Of a stretch of DNA of 64,000 bases, positions 10,085 to 20,022 are shown piece by piece; within the stretch, counting starts at the first letter, position 1; the number at the start of each line of letters is the position of its first letter. This DNA comes from an uncultured Acidiferrobacteraceae bacterium (GTDB lineage Bacteria; Pseudomonadota; Gammaproteobacteria; Acidiferrobacterales; SZUA-150). Location of the stretch: contig CAJVXY010000012.1 in NCBI GenBank assembly GCA_913009895.1, forward strand, positions 1 to 64,000. Reading direction: 5' to 3'. The notes below the pieces were generated by a model. It saw nothing but the letters and a program-made list of their open reading frames with translations. It was not told where the DNA came from and searched no databases. The translations under genes were made by a program, and so were the position numbers.

Positions 10085-12097
10085 GTGGCAAATATAAGCA
10101 TATCAAAAGACAATTCTGCCCCAGGTCAGCGCAAATCGACTGTTGTGACAAGACCAAAAAGCACCCAGGGTGATGGATTTACCCAGAAACTTGCCAGTTT
10201 CAGCATTTGGCGTGAACAGTTTGTAGCGGCGATTGAGGCCTACCAGGAATGGGTAGAGCAGAATGAGCCAGCCGAGGGTGAAAAAGATCTGCGAATTTAC
10301 CAACTGATTGAATCGTTAAAATCAGACAAGTTAAAAATCGCTTTTGTGGGTGAGTTCTCCCGCGGTAAAACAGAATTGCTCAATGCCGTATTTTTTTCAG
10401 ATTATAAAAAACGTTTATTGCCCTCATCAGCAGGGCGGACAACCATGTGTCCGACAGAGCTTCGTTATGACGTTAAAACAGGAGCCTGTATAAAATTGCT
10501 ACCTATCGAAACACGTAAAACGGATACAACTATTGCTGAGTACAAACAGAATCCGGTGCAGTGGACAACCTTGCACTTGCTTAAGCGAGATTCTGGTGAG
10601 GAACTTGAGGCAGCCTTTTTGGAAGTCACCAAGACCAAGAGAGTGCACACCCGGGAAGCCGAAGAGCTTGGTTTATATAATCCAGATAATAAAATAGCAA
10701 ACAGGGGAGTCTCGATTATTGATGACATGATTGAGATACCCTGCTGGCGGCACGCAATTATTAACTATCCTCATCCTTTACTTGAAAATGGCCTGGTGAT
10801 ATTGGACACACCAGGATTAAATTCCCTGGGTTCTGAGCCAGAGCTTACATTGAGCATGTTACCGGAAGCTCATGCCGTGGTATTTGTGCTGGCGGCCGAT
10901 ACTGGTGTAACAGTAAGTGACATGGAAATATGGGTCAACCATGTCACCAGTGCCAAAAAAGACAAGTTACATGAACGTTTGGTCGTCCTGAATAAAATTG
11001 ATGCTATGTGGGACCCGTTACGTACAGAATCAGAAATCAAGAAATTAATAAATAATCAAATTGAAAGTACGGCACTGTCGTTAAAAGAAAACAGAAATAT
11101 AATAATGCCCGTATCGGCTAAAGCTGGCCTGACTGCAAAAATAAATGACGATAAGGAATTACTTGAAAAGAGCGGAATAAGTGATCTTGAGTTATGCCTG
11201 GCCAGGAAAATTTTACCTGCTAAACACGAGATAATACGCCGCAAAGTTGTTTATGAAGTTAGTGGCAGGATAGAAAAAAGTCAGCAGTTACTAAAAGCAA
11301 AATATAACGGTGTAGATAACCAGCTAAAAAAATTAAAAGAAATTGGCGGAAAAAATCTTGATGAAATACAGGAAATGGTCTCTATGATGCGTCAGGAGAA
11401 GAAGAAATATGAAATGGAAATCAAGGGGTTTGAGATAACGAGAAAAGTATTAACCGAACAGGCAACCGTTTTATTTAACGATCTGAATTTAAAGGTGCTT
11501 GACAAACTAATTCGTCTGACGCGCAAACATATGAAAGAGAGCTGGACAACCGCTGGCTTAAAGAAGGCCATAAAACAGTTTTTTGCAACTGCCATGAGCC
11601 CAATGGACAATGTTAAAGAGCAGTCAGAGGAAATTAAAAAATCAGTAGATGAGATTTGTCTGAAAATGCACAAAGAATATGGACTTCCCCTGATTCATGT
11701 ACCTGCTTTGTCACTGGTTCCTTACGTTATGGACCTGAAGAAACTGGAGGGCAGGGCTGAGGTGTTCAGGAGTAGTGCAGAAATTATTGTTACTGAACAA
11801 AATACAGTAATCAGTAAATTTTTTGTTGTGATGGTTTCAGAAGCGAGAAAAATATTTGATGACTGTAGCCAGCACGCCCAGGGATGGTTTCAGGAACTGG
11901 CCAGCCAGGTACACAACCATTTAAGAATACATAAAAATATAATTGATAAAGGACTGGAATCTATTCGTGCAATTCATGAAGATATCGATGCAATTGGACA
12001 GCAAATTTCAGGCCTTGAGCAGGAAAAGGCCAGTATCGCAGTTCAGCTTGGGACAGTTAATGGTCTGTTTAAGAAAATTCAAAAACCAATAGTTTAA
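10085..12097 (+). CDS. Dynamin-family GTPase (bacterial dynamin-like protein)
   Basis: P-loop GEFSRGKTELLNAV, switch LDTPGLNS, VLNKID; long coiled-coil helices downstream. GTG start. Confidence 0.85.
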   Translation: MANISISKDNSAPGQRKSTVVTRPKSTQGDGFTQKLASFSIWREQFVAAIEAYQEWVEQNEPAEGEKDLRIYQLIESLKSDKLKIAFVGEFSRGKTELLNAVFFSDYKKRLLPSSAGRTTMCPTELRYDVKTGACIKLLPIETRKTDTTIAEYKQNPVQWTTLHLLKRDSGEELEAAFLEVTKTKRVHTREAEELGLYNPDNKIANRGVSIIDDMIEIPCWRHAIINYPHPLLENGLVILDTPGLNSLGSEPELTLSMLPEAHAVVFVLAADTGVTVSDMEIWVNHVTSAKKDKLHERLVVLNKIDAMWDPLRTESEIKKLINNQIESTALSLKENRNIIMPVSAKAGLTAKINDDKELLEKSGISDLELCLARKILPAKHEIIRRKVVYEVSGRIEKSQQLLKAKYNGVDNQLKKLKEIGGKNLDEIQEMVSMMRQEKKKYEMEIKGFEITRKVLTEQATVLFNDLNLKVLDKLIRLTRKHMKESWTTAGLKKAIKQFFATAMSPMDNVKEQSEEIKKSVDEICLKMHKEYGLPLIHVPALSLVPYVMDLKKLEGRAEVFRSSAEIIVTEQNTVISKFFVVMVSEARKIFDDCSQHAQGWFQELASQVHNHLRIHKNIIDKGLESIRAIHEDIDAIGQQISGLEQEKASIAVQLGTVNGLFKKIQKPIV

Positions 12098-12237
12098 GGA
12101 ACCCCTGATTAATCCCTGAAGTGGCGCTGACTACGTCAAAAAAGAACTCGAAATGCTCATTTACTACCGTGTAAACACCGCTATCTCGTTCCTTTTTGCC
12201 TTGTCATCATCCGCTTGATGAATTAATCAGGGGCCCC
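12098..12237. mobile_element. MITE-like element with terminal inverted repeats
   Basis: Left GGAACCCCTGATTAAT (12098-12113) and right ATTAATCAGGGGCCCC (12222-12237), 14/16 matching inverted repeats; no ORF; internal imperfect inverted symmetry. Confidence 0.65.
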
Positions 12238-12242
12238 TCAAA

Positions 12243-13370
12243 TTATGATGCAGCTCTGTTACCGGTCAAATTCCCCGCGGCCCAGCGAGCTATGTAAGAT
12301 GGAATATCACTAATCGATAGTATTTTATTGACAGCACCAAGTTTATTCGCCTGATCAGGCATGCCATATATCACACTGCTCTTTTTATCCTGGGCAATTG
12401 TATAGGAACCATTCCTGTACATGGAGAGCATTCCTTTGGCACCATCTTTGCCCATACCTGTAAGGATAATCCCCAGTATATCTGCGCCAGGGTAATGACT
12501 GACAGACTCAAACAAAACATCGACTGCCGGTTTGTGTTGATTGACCAGGTCGCCATCGAAGACATTTACAACAAAATCATTCCTGGCATTTTGTGATACA
12601 GCTAAATGATAGGCGCCATTGGCTATCAGCATCGTTCCCGGTGTCAATGTATCTCCATCTTTGGCTTCCCTGATATCGAGGGCCGATAACAGGTTGATTC
12701 TCTGAGCATACATATCGGTAAAACGAGGCGGCATGTGCTGGACGACAGCAATCCCCGGGCTGTCTACCGGTAATGCCTCGGCAATTTCCTGAATTGCCTT
12801 GGTTCCGCCAGTAGACGCGCCAATGGCAATGATTTTTTTGTTTCCTGATCGGGACGCCCTGATTTTTACTTTCCTGGGACCAGTAACTGTTCTCAGGTGG
12901 TCAAGCGAACCCCTGTCGTTTGTTTTTACCTGTTTATTGATTAAATTGACACCGGGGTGAATTTTTGCATTGGCAGCGGCTTCCAGTTTGTTGCAAAGAT
13001 CTGCAATAAATGGATCCAATGAACCGCTGGCATTCATTTTTGGTTTGGTTATAAAATCAATCGCGCCCAGTTCAAGTGCCCGAAAGGTTTCGCGGGCGCC
13101 TTTTTCCGTATGTGACGAGACCATGACAACAGGCATTGGTCTTACTTCCATTAATTCTTTCAAAAATGTCAGGCCATCCATGCGCGGCATTTCTACATCC
13201 AGGGTAAGGACGTCAGGGTTAACCCGGGGTATTTTATTTCTAGCAAGAATAGGATCAGAAGAAATGCCTACAACTTCGAACCTTGGATCTTCCGTAATAA
13301 TGGATTTAAGCAGCTCTCGCATGACAGCAGAGTCATCTATAATCAGGACTTTTATTATTTTAGTCAACAA
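12243..13370 (-). CDS. cheB: Chemotaxis response regulator protein-glutamate methylesterase CheB
   Basis: Receiver domain plus methylesterase motifs (IGASTGGTKAIQEIAEALP, VVQHMPPRFT, ILTGMGKDGAKGM). Confidence 0.95.
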   Translation of the reverse strand: MLTKIIKVLIIDDSAVMRELLKSIITEDPRFEVVGISSDPILARNKIPRVNPDVLTLDVEMPRMDGLTFLKELMEVRPMPVVMVSSHTEKGARETFRALELGAIDFITKPKMNASGSLDPFIADLCNKLEAAANAKIHPGVNLINKQVKTNDRGSLDHLRTVTGPRKVKIRASRSGNKKIIAIGASTGGTKAIQEIAEALPVDSPGIAVVQHMPPRFTDMYAQRINLLSALDIREAKDGDTLTPGTMLIANGAYHLAVSQNARNDFVVNVFDGDLVNQHKPAVDVLFESVSHYPGADILGIILTGMGKDGAKGMLSMYRNGSYTIAQDKKSSVIYGMPDQANKLGAVNKILSISDIPSYIARWAAGNLTGNRAAS

Positions 13371-13390
13371 AACTCACCAGTTTGTTATAA

Positions 13391-13996
13391 CTAAAAAAGG
13401 GTAGGTATTCCGTCCAGTTCATCTGTTCTAAGCCTGGAAAGGAAGATATTTTCTTCAGTTATTGTTTTAGTTGCTTCATTTTCGCCAAGACGTTTTAAAT
13501 ATACTTTTCCAGTATGCGGGAAGAATAGAACGCGTTTGGGGTGATTGCCACCGAGGTCGCTGGTAATAACTTTTATTTTTTCGGTTGCAAGAAACTTACC
13601 GACAAAACTGATATTCATACTGGGAACACTGTTATTGGAGTCAGGGATATCAAGAACGTGGCCGCCACCAAAAACTTTTACAATAAACCGGGCGCGAACA
13701 CCGCCAATTTTAATGAGATTGTTTATTAGTAGCTCCATGGCATGGACACCGTAACGCGTGCTTAATGGGTTATTCAGGTCCGTTGCTTTTGGCAACATAA
13801 AATGATTCATACCACCAACATTACATTCTGGATCATACATACAGACGGAAATACATGAGCCCAATACAGTGTCAAAAACAACAGGGTCTTTGCTGACTTT
13901 GACACAACCAATATTGATACGCTCGAGAGGAAGCCCTTCCACTTCTCTAGGCAGACGACGATGTTTCGAAGAATTTAAATTAGTATTTGTTAACAT
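13391..13996 (-). CDS. cheD: Chemoreceptor glutamine deamidase CheD
   Basis: VLGSCISVCMYDP...GGMNHFMLP motifs. Confidence 0.95.
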   Translation of the reverse strand: MLTNTNLNSSKHRRLPREVEGLPLERINIGCVKVSKDPVVFDTVLGSCISVCMYDPECNVGGMNHFMLPKATDLNNPLSTRYGVHAMELLINNLIKIGGVRARFIVKVFGGGHVLDIPDSNNSVPSMNISFVGKFLATEKIKVITSDLGGNHPKRVLFFPHTGKVYLKRLGENEATKTITEENIFLSRLRTDELDGIPTLF

Positions 13997-14005
13997 AGAA
14001 GTAAT

Positions 14006-14884
14006 TCAATTGGTCCTGTTAATCTGGTAAATATTTTTACCAAGATTTACCAGATTTGTTTCTTGTCCATGCAGTGACTCGGAATGACCAAGCATCAGAT
14101 AACCATCTAAAACCAGATTGTCCTGAAAACGGTGAATTAGTTCATGTTGTGTTTTTTTATCAAAATAAATTATAACGTTTCGACAAAAAATGATATCGAA
14201 TTTTTGTTTATGATGCCATTTGGTATCAAGCAAGTTGAGCTGCTGAAACGTAATTAAGTCTCTTAATTTGTCCGCGGCCCTGAAGAATCCGTTGTTTTCT
14301 CCTCTTCCTTTATGGAAATATTTAAGTAAAAGATTATTTGGAATTTGATCAGCATTCTCCATGGGATAAATACCATCATATGCCTTTTTGAGGACATTGG
14401 TGTCTATGTCCGTAGCAAGTATCTTTACATGCCATCCAAAATTATCGGGAAAGGCTTCAGAAAGCGCCATAGCAATAGTATATGCTTCTTCGCCAGTTGA
14501 GCAGCCGGCACTCCAGATATTTATAGTTTTAGTATGATGACTTAGGGCGTTTTTCTTTAGAGCTGGAAACAGGGTTTCACTTAAAAACTTAAAATGAAAA
14601 TCTTCACGAAAAAAACTGGTCTTATTGGTTGTAATTGCGTTAATCATTTCAACCAGCTCTGTGCCGGTAGTATCTTTATTTAAAATATAATTATAATAAT
14701 CAAGATAAGTCTTAAGGCCATGGAATCGCAATCTCTTGCCAAGGCGGGAATAGACGAGCGCACGCTTATGTTCAGACAAAGAAATACCCGTCTGCTCATA
14801 TATCAATTCCCTGAATAATCTAAACTCCTTGTCGGTTAAATTATCCGCGTGATGTATCACTGGAGATTGCAAATTTGCGGTCAT
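14006..14884 (-). CDS. cheR: Protein-glutamate O-methyltransferase CheR
   Basis: NIWSAGCSTGEEAYTIAM, IFCRNVIIYFD motifs. Confidence 0.95.
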   Translation of the reverse strand: MTANLQSPVIHHADNLTDKEFRLFRELIYEQTGISLSEHKRALVYSRLGKRLRFHGLKTYLDYYNYILNKDTTGTELVEMINAITTNKTSFFREDFHFKFLSETLFPALKKNALSHHTKTINIWSAGCSTGEEAYTIAMALSEAFPDNFGWHVKILATDIDTNVLKKAYDGIYPMENADQIPNNLLLKYFHKGRGENNGFFRAADKLRDLITFQQLNLLDTKWHHKQKFDIIFCRNVIIYFDKKTQHELIHRFQDNLVLDGYLMLGHSESLHGQETNLVNLGKNIYQINRTN

Positions 14885-14984
14885 ACCCTAATGGCCCATG
14901 CTCATTTACTTTAATGGTGTAATGCATAATTTTATGCAGCTTGTTAACAGGCTGAAGCACTGTCAAATATTTTCAGAGGTGCGA

Positions 14985-15506
14985 TTAATTCTCTTCAGGC
15001 GTGGTACTGTGGCCCTGATCAGCACTAACGTCAGCCAGATCATCAATATCAGCAAGTTTGCTTATATCCAGTAGAATGAGCAGTTTTTCATCAAACTGGA
15101 CCAGCCCCTCAATAAACTGCCTGTTGAGCTGCCCCTCAAATTCAGGTGCTTCACAGTGCTGTTCGTTGGATGCGTTCACCACATCACTAACAGAATCAAC
15201 AACCAGGCCAGCAAGTTTGCCAGCAATATTTACAACTATGATTACTGTAAATTGGTCGTATTCCTTTCTTTCAAGATTAAAGCGTAATCGTAAATCGATA
15301 ATGGGGACGATTGTACCACGCAGATTTAAAACTCCTTTTATAAAATGGGGCGAATTGGGGATTGGCGTAACGGCGGTCCATCCTTTTATCTCCTGAACTT
15401 CGAGAATGGGTATACCATAATCCTGATCACTCAGTCTGAATGTCAGGTACTGTTGTTCAAGGTCATCCATATTTTCTTTAATGTCTGCCAGGTTCGTGTT
15501 ATCCAT
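14985..15506 (-). CDS. cheW: Chemotaxis protein CheW
   Basis: CheW fold motifs (VTPIPNSPHFIKGVLNLRGTIVPIIDLR). Confidence 0.95.
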   Translation of the reverse strand: MDNTNLADIKENMDDLEQQYLTFRLSDQDYGIPILEVQEIKGWTAVTPIPNSPHFIKGVLNLRGTIVPIIDLRLRFNLERKEYDQFTVIIVVNIAGKLAGLVVDSVSDVVNASNEQHCEAPEFEGQLNRQFIEGLVQFDEKLLILLDISKLADIDDLADVSADQGHSTTPEEN

Positions 15507-15550
15507 TGCTATACTCCAAAATAACCAAATATAAGTAAGTTAAAAAAACG

Positions 15551-17593
15551 TCAGGATGCCGCTTTAAGCGAATGGCCCTGATGGTGTTTGTGATTTACCA
15601 GGTTTGCAAGGGTAGATATATCAAGAATTAATGCTACTTCTCCATCGCCAAGAATGGTTGCAGTGGCCACACCTTCAACACGTTTGTAATGTGTCTCAAG
15701 GCTTTTGACGACCACCTGTTGCTGACCCACGATCTCATCGACCAACAGGCCAATTTTTTTGCTTTCAGCTTCCACAATTATGATAATACCGTCAGAAGTA
15801 TTTTTAACTGCTGAGCTTAAATTAAATAATTCGTAGAGTTTCAGGAATGGCAAGTATTCGCCATGAAAGGGAACCAGCTCAGAACCGCCGGCGGGCCTGC
15901 TAATATTCTGATCCGGAACTGATAAGGACTCAATTACAGACAAGAGGGGAATGATGTAAACCTGGGAACCAACCTTGACACAAAGTCCATCCATAATTGC
16001 AAGTGTTAACGGTAGACGTAATGTTAATTTTGTTCCTGATCCAGGCTTGTTTATCACTTCCACATTGCCACCCAGCTCGCTGATGCGGGTTCTTACCACG
16101 TCCATGCCTACACCTCTGCCGGATACACCTGTTACCTGGGCGGCTGTGGAGAAACCAGGTATAAAAATGAGGTTATCAATTTGTTCGTCAGTTAAATTCG
16201 CATCTTCCGCGACCAGATCTTTTTCTATAGCTTTGTGTAAAATTAAATCACGGTCCAGACCATTGCCATCGTCTTCGATTGTGATCACGACACTGCCGCC
16301 TTTTTGGGAAGCCTGTACCTGGATGGTGCCCGTTTCAGGTTTACCGGCATTAATTCTTTCTGCGGGTGACTCAAGACCGTGATCAACAGAATTACGAACA
16401 ATATGCATCAGGGCATCGCCCATGCTTTCAATAACACTTTTATCAAGCTCTGTGCCTTCGCCGCTGATATCAAGCTTTACTTTTTTACCCAGTTTTTGGC
16501 TGACATCGCGAACAATCCTGGGTAATTTGTTGAGTGCAAAACCTACTGGCAGCATTCGAATTCCCATTACACTTTCCTGTAATTCTCGTGTATTCCTTTC
16601 CAGCAGGCCAAGACCAAACTGTAGTTTTTCAATTGATTCAGGGGTTATTTCTTCAGAGAATTGGCTAAGCATTGTCTGGGTTATTACAAGTTCGCCCACC
16701 AAATCAACCAGGGCATCAACTTTCGGTGTGCTAACCCGGATTGACTGGACCTCGAGCCCGTTACCTGAAGCCCCTGGGGCTGGCGCCCTGGTATCAACAT
16801 TTGAGTCAGTGTCTGGCACGGGTTTGGAAGTCGGCGACTTTTGCGTATCAGTTTTTTGTATAATGTTTAAGACACAATCATCTATCACCCATGAAAATAC
16901 ATTTTCAATCTGACTTTTCTTGATTGGTTCAGAAAAATCAATATGCCATGATAAATAAATATCTTCAGGATTTATGTTTTTCCAGCTCGGTAGGGATTTT
17001 ATATTTAATCTTGACCTGATTTTACCAAGTTGTGTTAACGCGCGAATAATACGAACTGGATCATTGCCGGTAGACAATATGTTCTTATTTGGTACAAATG
17101 ATATATCCCAGCCAGCAACATCATTATGATCAATGGATCTTGTTTTTTGCCTTCTGTCCAGGGTTACAGCACAATTTGTTCCCTGTAGACTTTCCAGTTT
17201 GATCTGAAACTCATTTATATCAGCAGGGACTGTGTTAATTCCGTTTTGAGCATTCTGGACTAAAGTTCTCAGGCAATCACACGATTGCAGTAAAATGCTA
17301 ATAAGATCGCGTGTTGTTTTACAGCGATTTTCTCGAATGTCATCAAGGAGGCTCTCAAGAACATGACTGAAGTTGGCAACCACTTCAAAACCAAAAGTAC
17401 TGCTTCCGCCCTTAATTGAATGGACAGCTCGAAATATAATATTTAGAGATTCGTTGTCTGCTTTAAACTCGTCAGAAACTCTTCGCCCGGACATGTGGCT
17501 ATCAAGACGAAGTAGTTCGGCTTCCATGTCAGACAATGCCTCAAGACTTTCTTCAAAAAAAGTCTGATGAAATTGTGTGAGATCGATAGCCAT
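15551..17593 (-). CDS. cheA: Chemotaxis histidine kinase CheA
   Basis: HPt motif VHSIKGGSSTFGF, HATPase motifs (HIVRNSVDHGLE, GRGVGMDVVRT), C-terminal CheW-like domain. Confidence 0.95.
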   Translation of the reverse strand: MAIDLTQFHQTFFEESLEALSDMEAELLRLDSHMSGRRVSDEFKADNESLNIIFRAVHSIKGGSSTFGFEVVANFSHVLESLLDDIRENRCKTTRDLISILLQSCDCLRTLVQNAQNGINTVPADINEFQIKLESLQGTNCAVTLDRRQKTRSIDHNDVAGWDISFVPNKNILSTGNDPVRIIRALTQLGKIRSRLNIKSLPSWKNINPEDIYLSWHIDFSEPIKKSQIENVFSWVIDDCVLNIIQKTDTQKSPTSKPVPDTDSNVDTRAPAPGASGNGLEVQSIRVSTPKVDALVDLVGELVITQTMLSQFSEEITPESIEKLQFGLGLLERNTRELQESVMGIRMLPVGFALNKLPRIVRDVSQKLGKKVKLDISGEGTELDKSVIESMGDALMHIVRNSVDHGLESPAERINAGKPETGTIQVQASQKGGSVVITIEDDGNGLDRDLILHKAIEKDLVAEDANLTDEQIDNLIFIPGFSTAAQVTGVSGRGVGMDVVRTRISELGGNVEVINKPGSGTKLTLRLPLTLAIMDGLCVKVGSQVYIIPLLSVIESLSVPDQNISRPAGGSELVPFHGEYLPFLKLYELFNLSSAVKNTSDGIIIIVEAESKKIGLLVDEIVGQQQVVVKSLETHYKRVEGVATATILGDGEVALILDISTLANLVNHKHHQGHSLKAAS

Positions 17594-17597
17594 TATA

Positions 17598-17960
17598 TTA
17601 ATTTAAAACATTCTTTATAACGTTTAAAAGCTGCTCTGGATTGAAGGGCTTCACTATCCAGCCCGTAGCACCAGCTTCCTTGCTTTCCTTTCTTTTTGAA
17701 TCCTGGGATTCTGTTGTTAACATAAGGATGGGTGTAAATTTGTATTCAGGTAATGAGCGCAATTCACGTACCAGGGAAATGCCATCCATATTAGGCATAT
17801 TGATATCTGTAATTATCGCATCAAACTTTGACTTGCGGGCAGCAGCAAGCGCTTCATTACCATCAGCAGCTTCAGTTACTTCATAACCAGCGTCGTTAAG
17901 GGTAAATCCAATCATTTGTCTCATTGAAGCAGTATCATCTACTGTGAGTATTGTTGCCAT
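17598..17960 (-). CDS. cheY: CheY-like response regulator
   Basis: Single receiver domain, 120 aa, in the che operon (ILTVDDTASMRQMI, DAIITDINMPNMDGI). Confidence 0.9.
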   Translation of the reverse strand: MATILTVDDTASMRQMIGFTLNDAGYEVTEAADGNEALAAARKSKFDAIITDINMPNMDGISLVRELRSLPEYKFTPILMLTTESQDSKRKESKEAGATGWIVKPFNPEQLLNVIKNVLN

Positions 17961-17971
17961 ATATACCTCCT

Positions 17972-19315
17972 TTAAAATAATTCCACATTTGGACCGCTAT
18001 TGGGTACCGCATTATCTTTGCTGACACCGTCATTATTGCTGGCCGGTTGAGGGCTCCCGTTTGTAGCTGATTTCTTTTGTTGATTTTGCATGGCTAAATT
18101 ATTATTCCAGCTGTCAGCAAGACCAAGACTGTGGGTTTCATTCGTAAGTAAATCGATTTCTGAAGCAAGATTATCCATAGGTGCAGCAATGCTATTCAAC
18201 TTCTGGGAGATGATGTCGTGAAATTGAAGTGAAATAACCACGTTCTGTACATCCTGTGCAATTTCTTTGCTGATGGTATTAATGTCGCTAACTGTCTCGG
18301 CAACCTCACGGTTTTTATCTTCGAGAGTTTTTGTAAGCGTCATGATTTCATTCTTGATATTATTTGCATGAGCCATATCTTTTGATGTCAGTGTCTGCAT
18401 ATTACTGTAGGTAGCATTAAGCCCATTTTTTACCATCCTGAGATGGTTGCGAATTTCATGACTGAATACATTGGAGCGTTTACTAAGACGCCTGACTTCC
18501 TGGGCAACAATACCAAAACCACGACCGGCTTCACCGGCGCGAGATGCCTCGATATCCGCATTTAGCGCCAACAGGCTTGTTTGATCGGCAAGTTTGCCAA
18601 CATCAAGTAAAAATCCATCAATAGCCTGTGTTCGATCTTTTACATCATCCAGATCCCTGACCATTTTTACTGACAAGTCGGCTACACGCATTACCTCATC
18701 TGCCATTTTGTTCAGGCGCTCATCAGAAACCCGAATAAAATCCTGTAGCGATTGGGGTGAACCATCGCTGGTGGCGCCTTGTGTTCCTTCCAGCAGGTTC
18801 ATTGCCTGGCTGGCCTGCAAAGTGGCTTTGTTGATAACAGTTTTAAAGCTGCTGGCAATAGTATCTGTTGCGTCTTCACTCTGATTTATTACTTCATTGA
18901 TCTGTGCATCCAGGTGCTGTTTAACGGCGTTAAATTGTTTGGCAAGTTCTGCCCATTTCCCGACGAGTCCGTCAATACGGCGTCTTTCGCTTGCGCCTGC
19001 CATTGTCGTCAGGAGATCATCGATTTTTGGAAGCTGGTTCATCTCACCTTTGGCTGGTTCAATTGCTGATCTTAATTGCTCATCAATGGCATCAATAGGC
19101 GACGTTTTTTCATCAAGTGAAGCATCCTGAAATTCATCGAAATCATCCTGTTTCCTGGCAAAATCTATAATCAAGACCATGGCAATAGCTGTGCTAAGTC
19201 CACTACTGACTGCCACCCAGACAGAAACAAAGGAGAAGGTTAAAAGCCATGAGCCCGCAATAAACAGGGTGATTAGAGCCCAAAATATTTTATTTTTTGA
19301 TGCGCTTGAATTCAA
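17972..19315 (-). CDS. Methyl-accepting chemotaxis protein without periplasmic domain; CheZ-like C-terminal helix and VELF tail
   Basis: N-terminal TM hairpin; signalling tip [40 protein letters not shown]; then [19 protein letters not shown] and C-terminus NVELF. Confidence 0.9.
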   Translation of the reverse strand: MNSSASKNKIFWALITLFIAGSWLLTFSFVSVWVAVSSGLSTAIAMVLIIDFARKQDDFDEFQDASLDEKTSPIDAIDEQLRSAIEPAKGEMNQLPKIDDLLTTMAGASERRRIDGLVGKWAELAKQFNAVKQHLDAQINEVINQSEDATDTIASSFKTVINKATLQASQAMNLLEGTQGATSDGSPQSLQDFIRVSDERLNKMADEVMRVADLSVKMVRDLDDVKDRTQAIDGFLLDVGKLADQTSLLALNADIEASRAGEAGRGFGIVAQEVRRLSKRSNVFSHEIRNHLRMVKNGLNATYSNMQTLTSKDMAHANNIKNEIMTLTKTLEDKNREVAETVSDINTISKEIAQDVQNVVISLQFHDIISQKLNSIAAPMDNLASEIDLLTNETHSLGLADSWNNNLAMQNQQKKSATNGSPQPASNNDGVSKDNAVPNSGPNVELF

Positions 19316-19339
19316 AATAATTCCAGGAGGTTTTGCAGA

Positions 19340-19651
19340 CTAGATGTTATGGAGACCAAGTGCTTCATTCATGCCGGCGTATTCAATGCATTCACGAAAC
19401 TCTTTACTGGTTTCAGTCCAGCCGACTGTTTTTTTCAGGCGTATTGCTTCGCGAGTGCAGGCAATAAGTAATTGTAATACCGCCGTATCGACGCGAGTTA
19501 GTTTTCCAGCATTAAAAATAATCCTGCCTGGTTTTCGTTTCAGGGCTTTACCCAAATCAGCATAAAGTTCGTTGGCATTACTCACGTCGAGAGACTCACC
19601 CAGGTTAATAAGTGTTGCGCCATTCTTATGTTGTAATTTCAGTAACCCCAT
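19340..19651 (-). CDS. STAS domain protein
   Basis: STAS pattern GESLDVSNANELYADLGKALKRKPGRIIFNAGKLTRVDTAVLQLLIAC; first gene of the che operon. Confidence 0.8.
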   Translation of the reverse strand: MGLLKLQHKNGATLINLGESLDVSNANELYADLGKALKRKPGRIIFNAGKLTRVDTAVLQLLIACTREAIRLKKTVGWTETSKEFRECIEYAGMNEALGLHNI

Positions 19652-20022
19652 GTCTCTAATACCTGTTTGTTAACTTGAGTAAAAACAGCTAGTTACGATT
19701 AATACCTGGGTGAAAAAATCTCGGTGAGTAAACGAGGTTTTAGCGGTCCTGACTTAAACATAGCAATAATTACGCAATTGTCACGGTGCGGTCAGGGATA
19801 AAAATAGCTATTAAAAACAACATAATAAGACTAAAAAACAGGCTGTATGTCGCTTCATGACATTTGCCGGATCATGCCAGGCTCGTTATGGAGAATAAGG
19901 TGTTGTTGATTGACAACAGTAATTGTCTGGACTATTTATTCTAGTGTAAGCGCGGGTTTAAGACAGCCAGCGATGAGACTCCTGTTCTTATCTATTCAAA
20001 GGCTATTTTCAGAGGAAAAATA

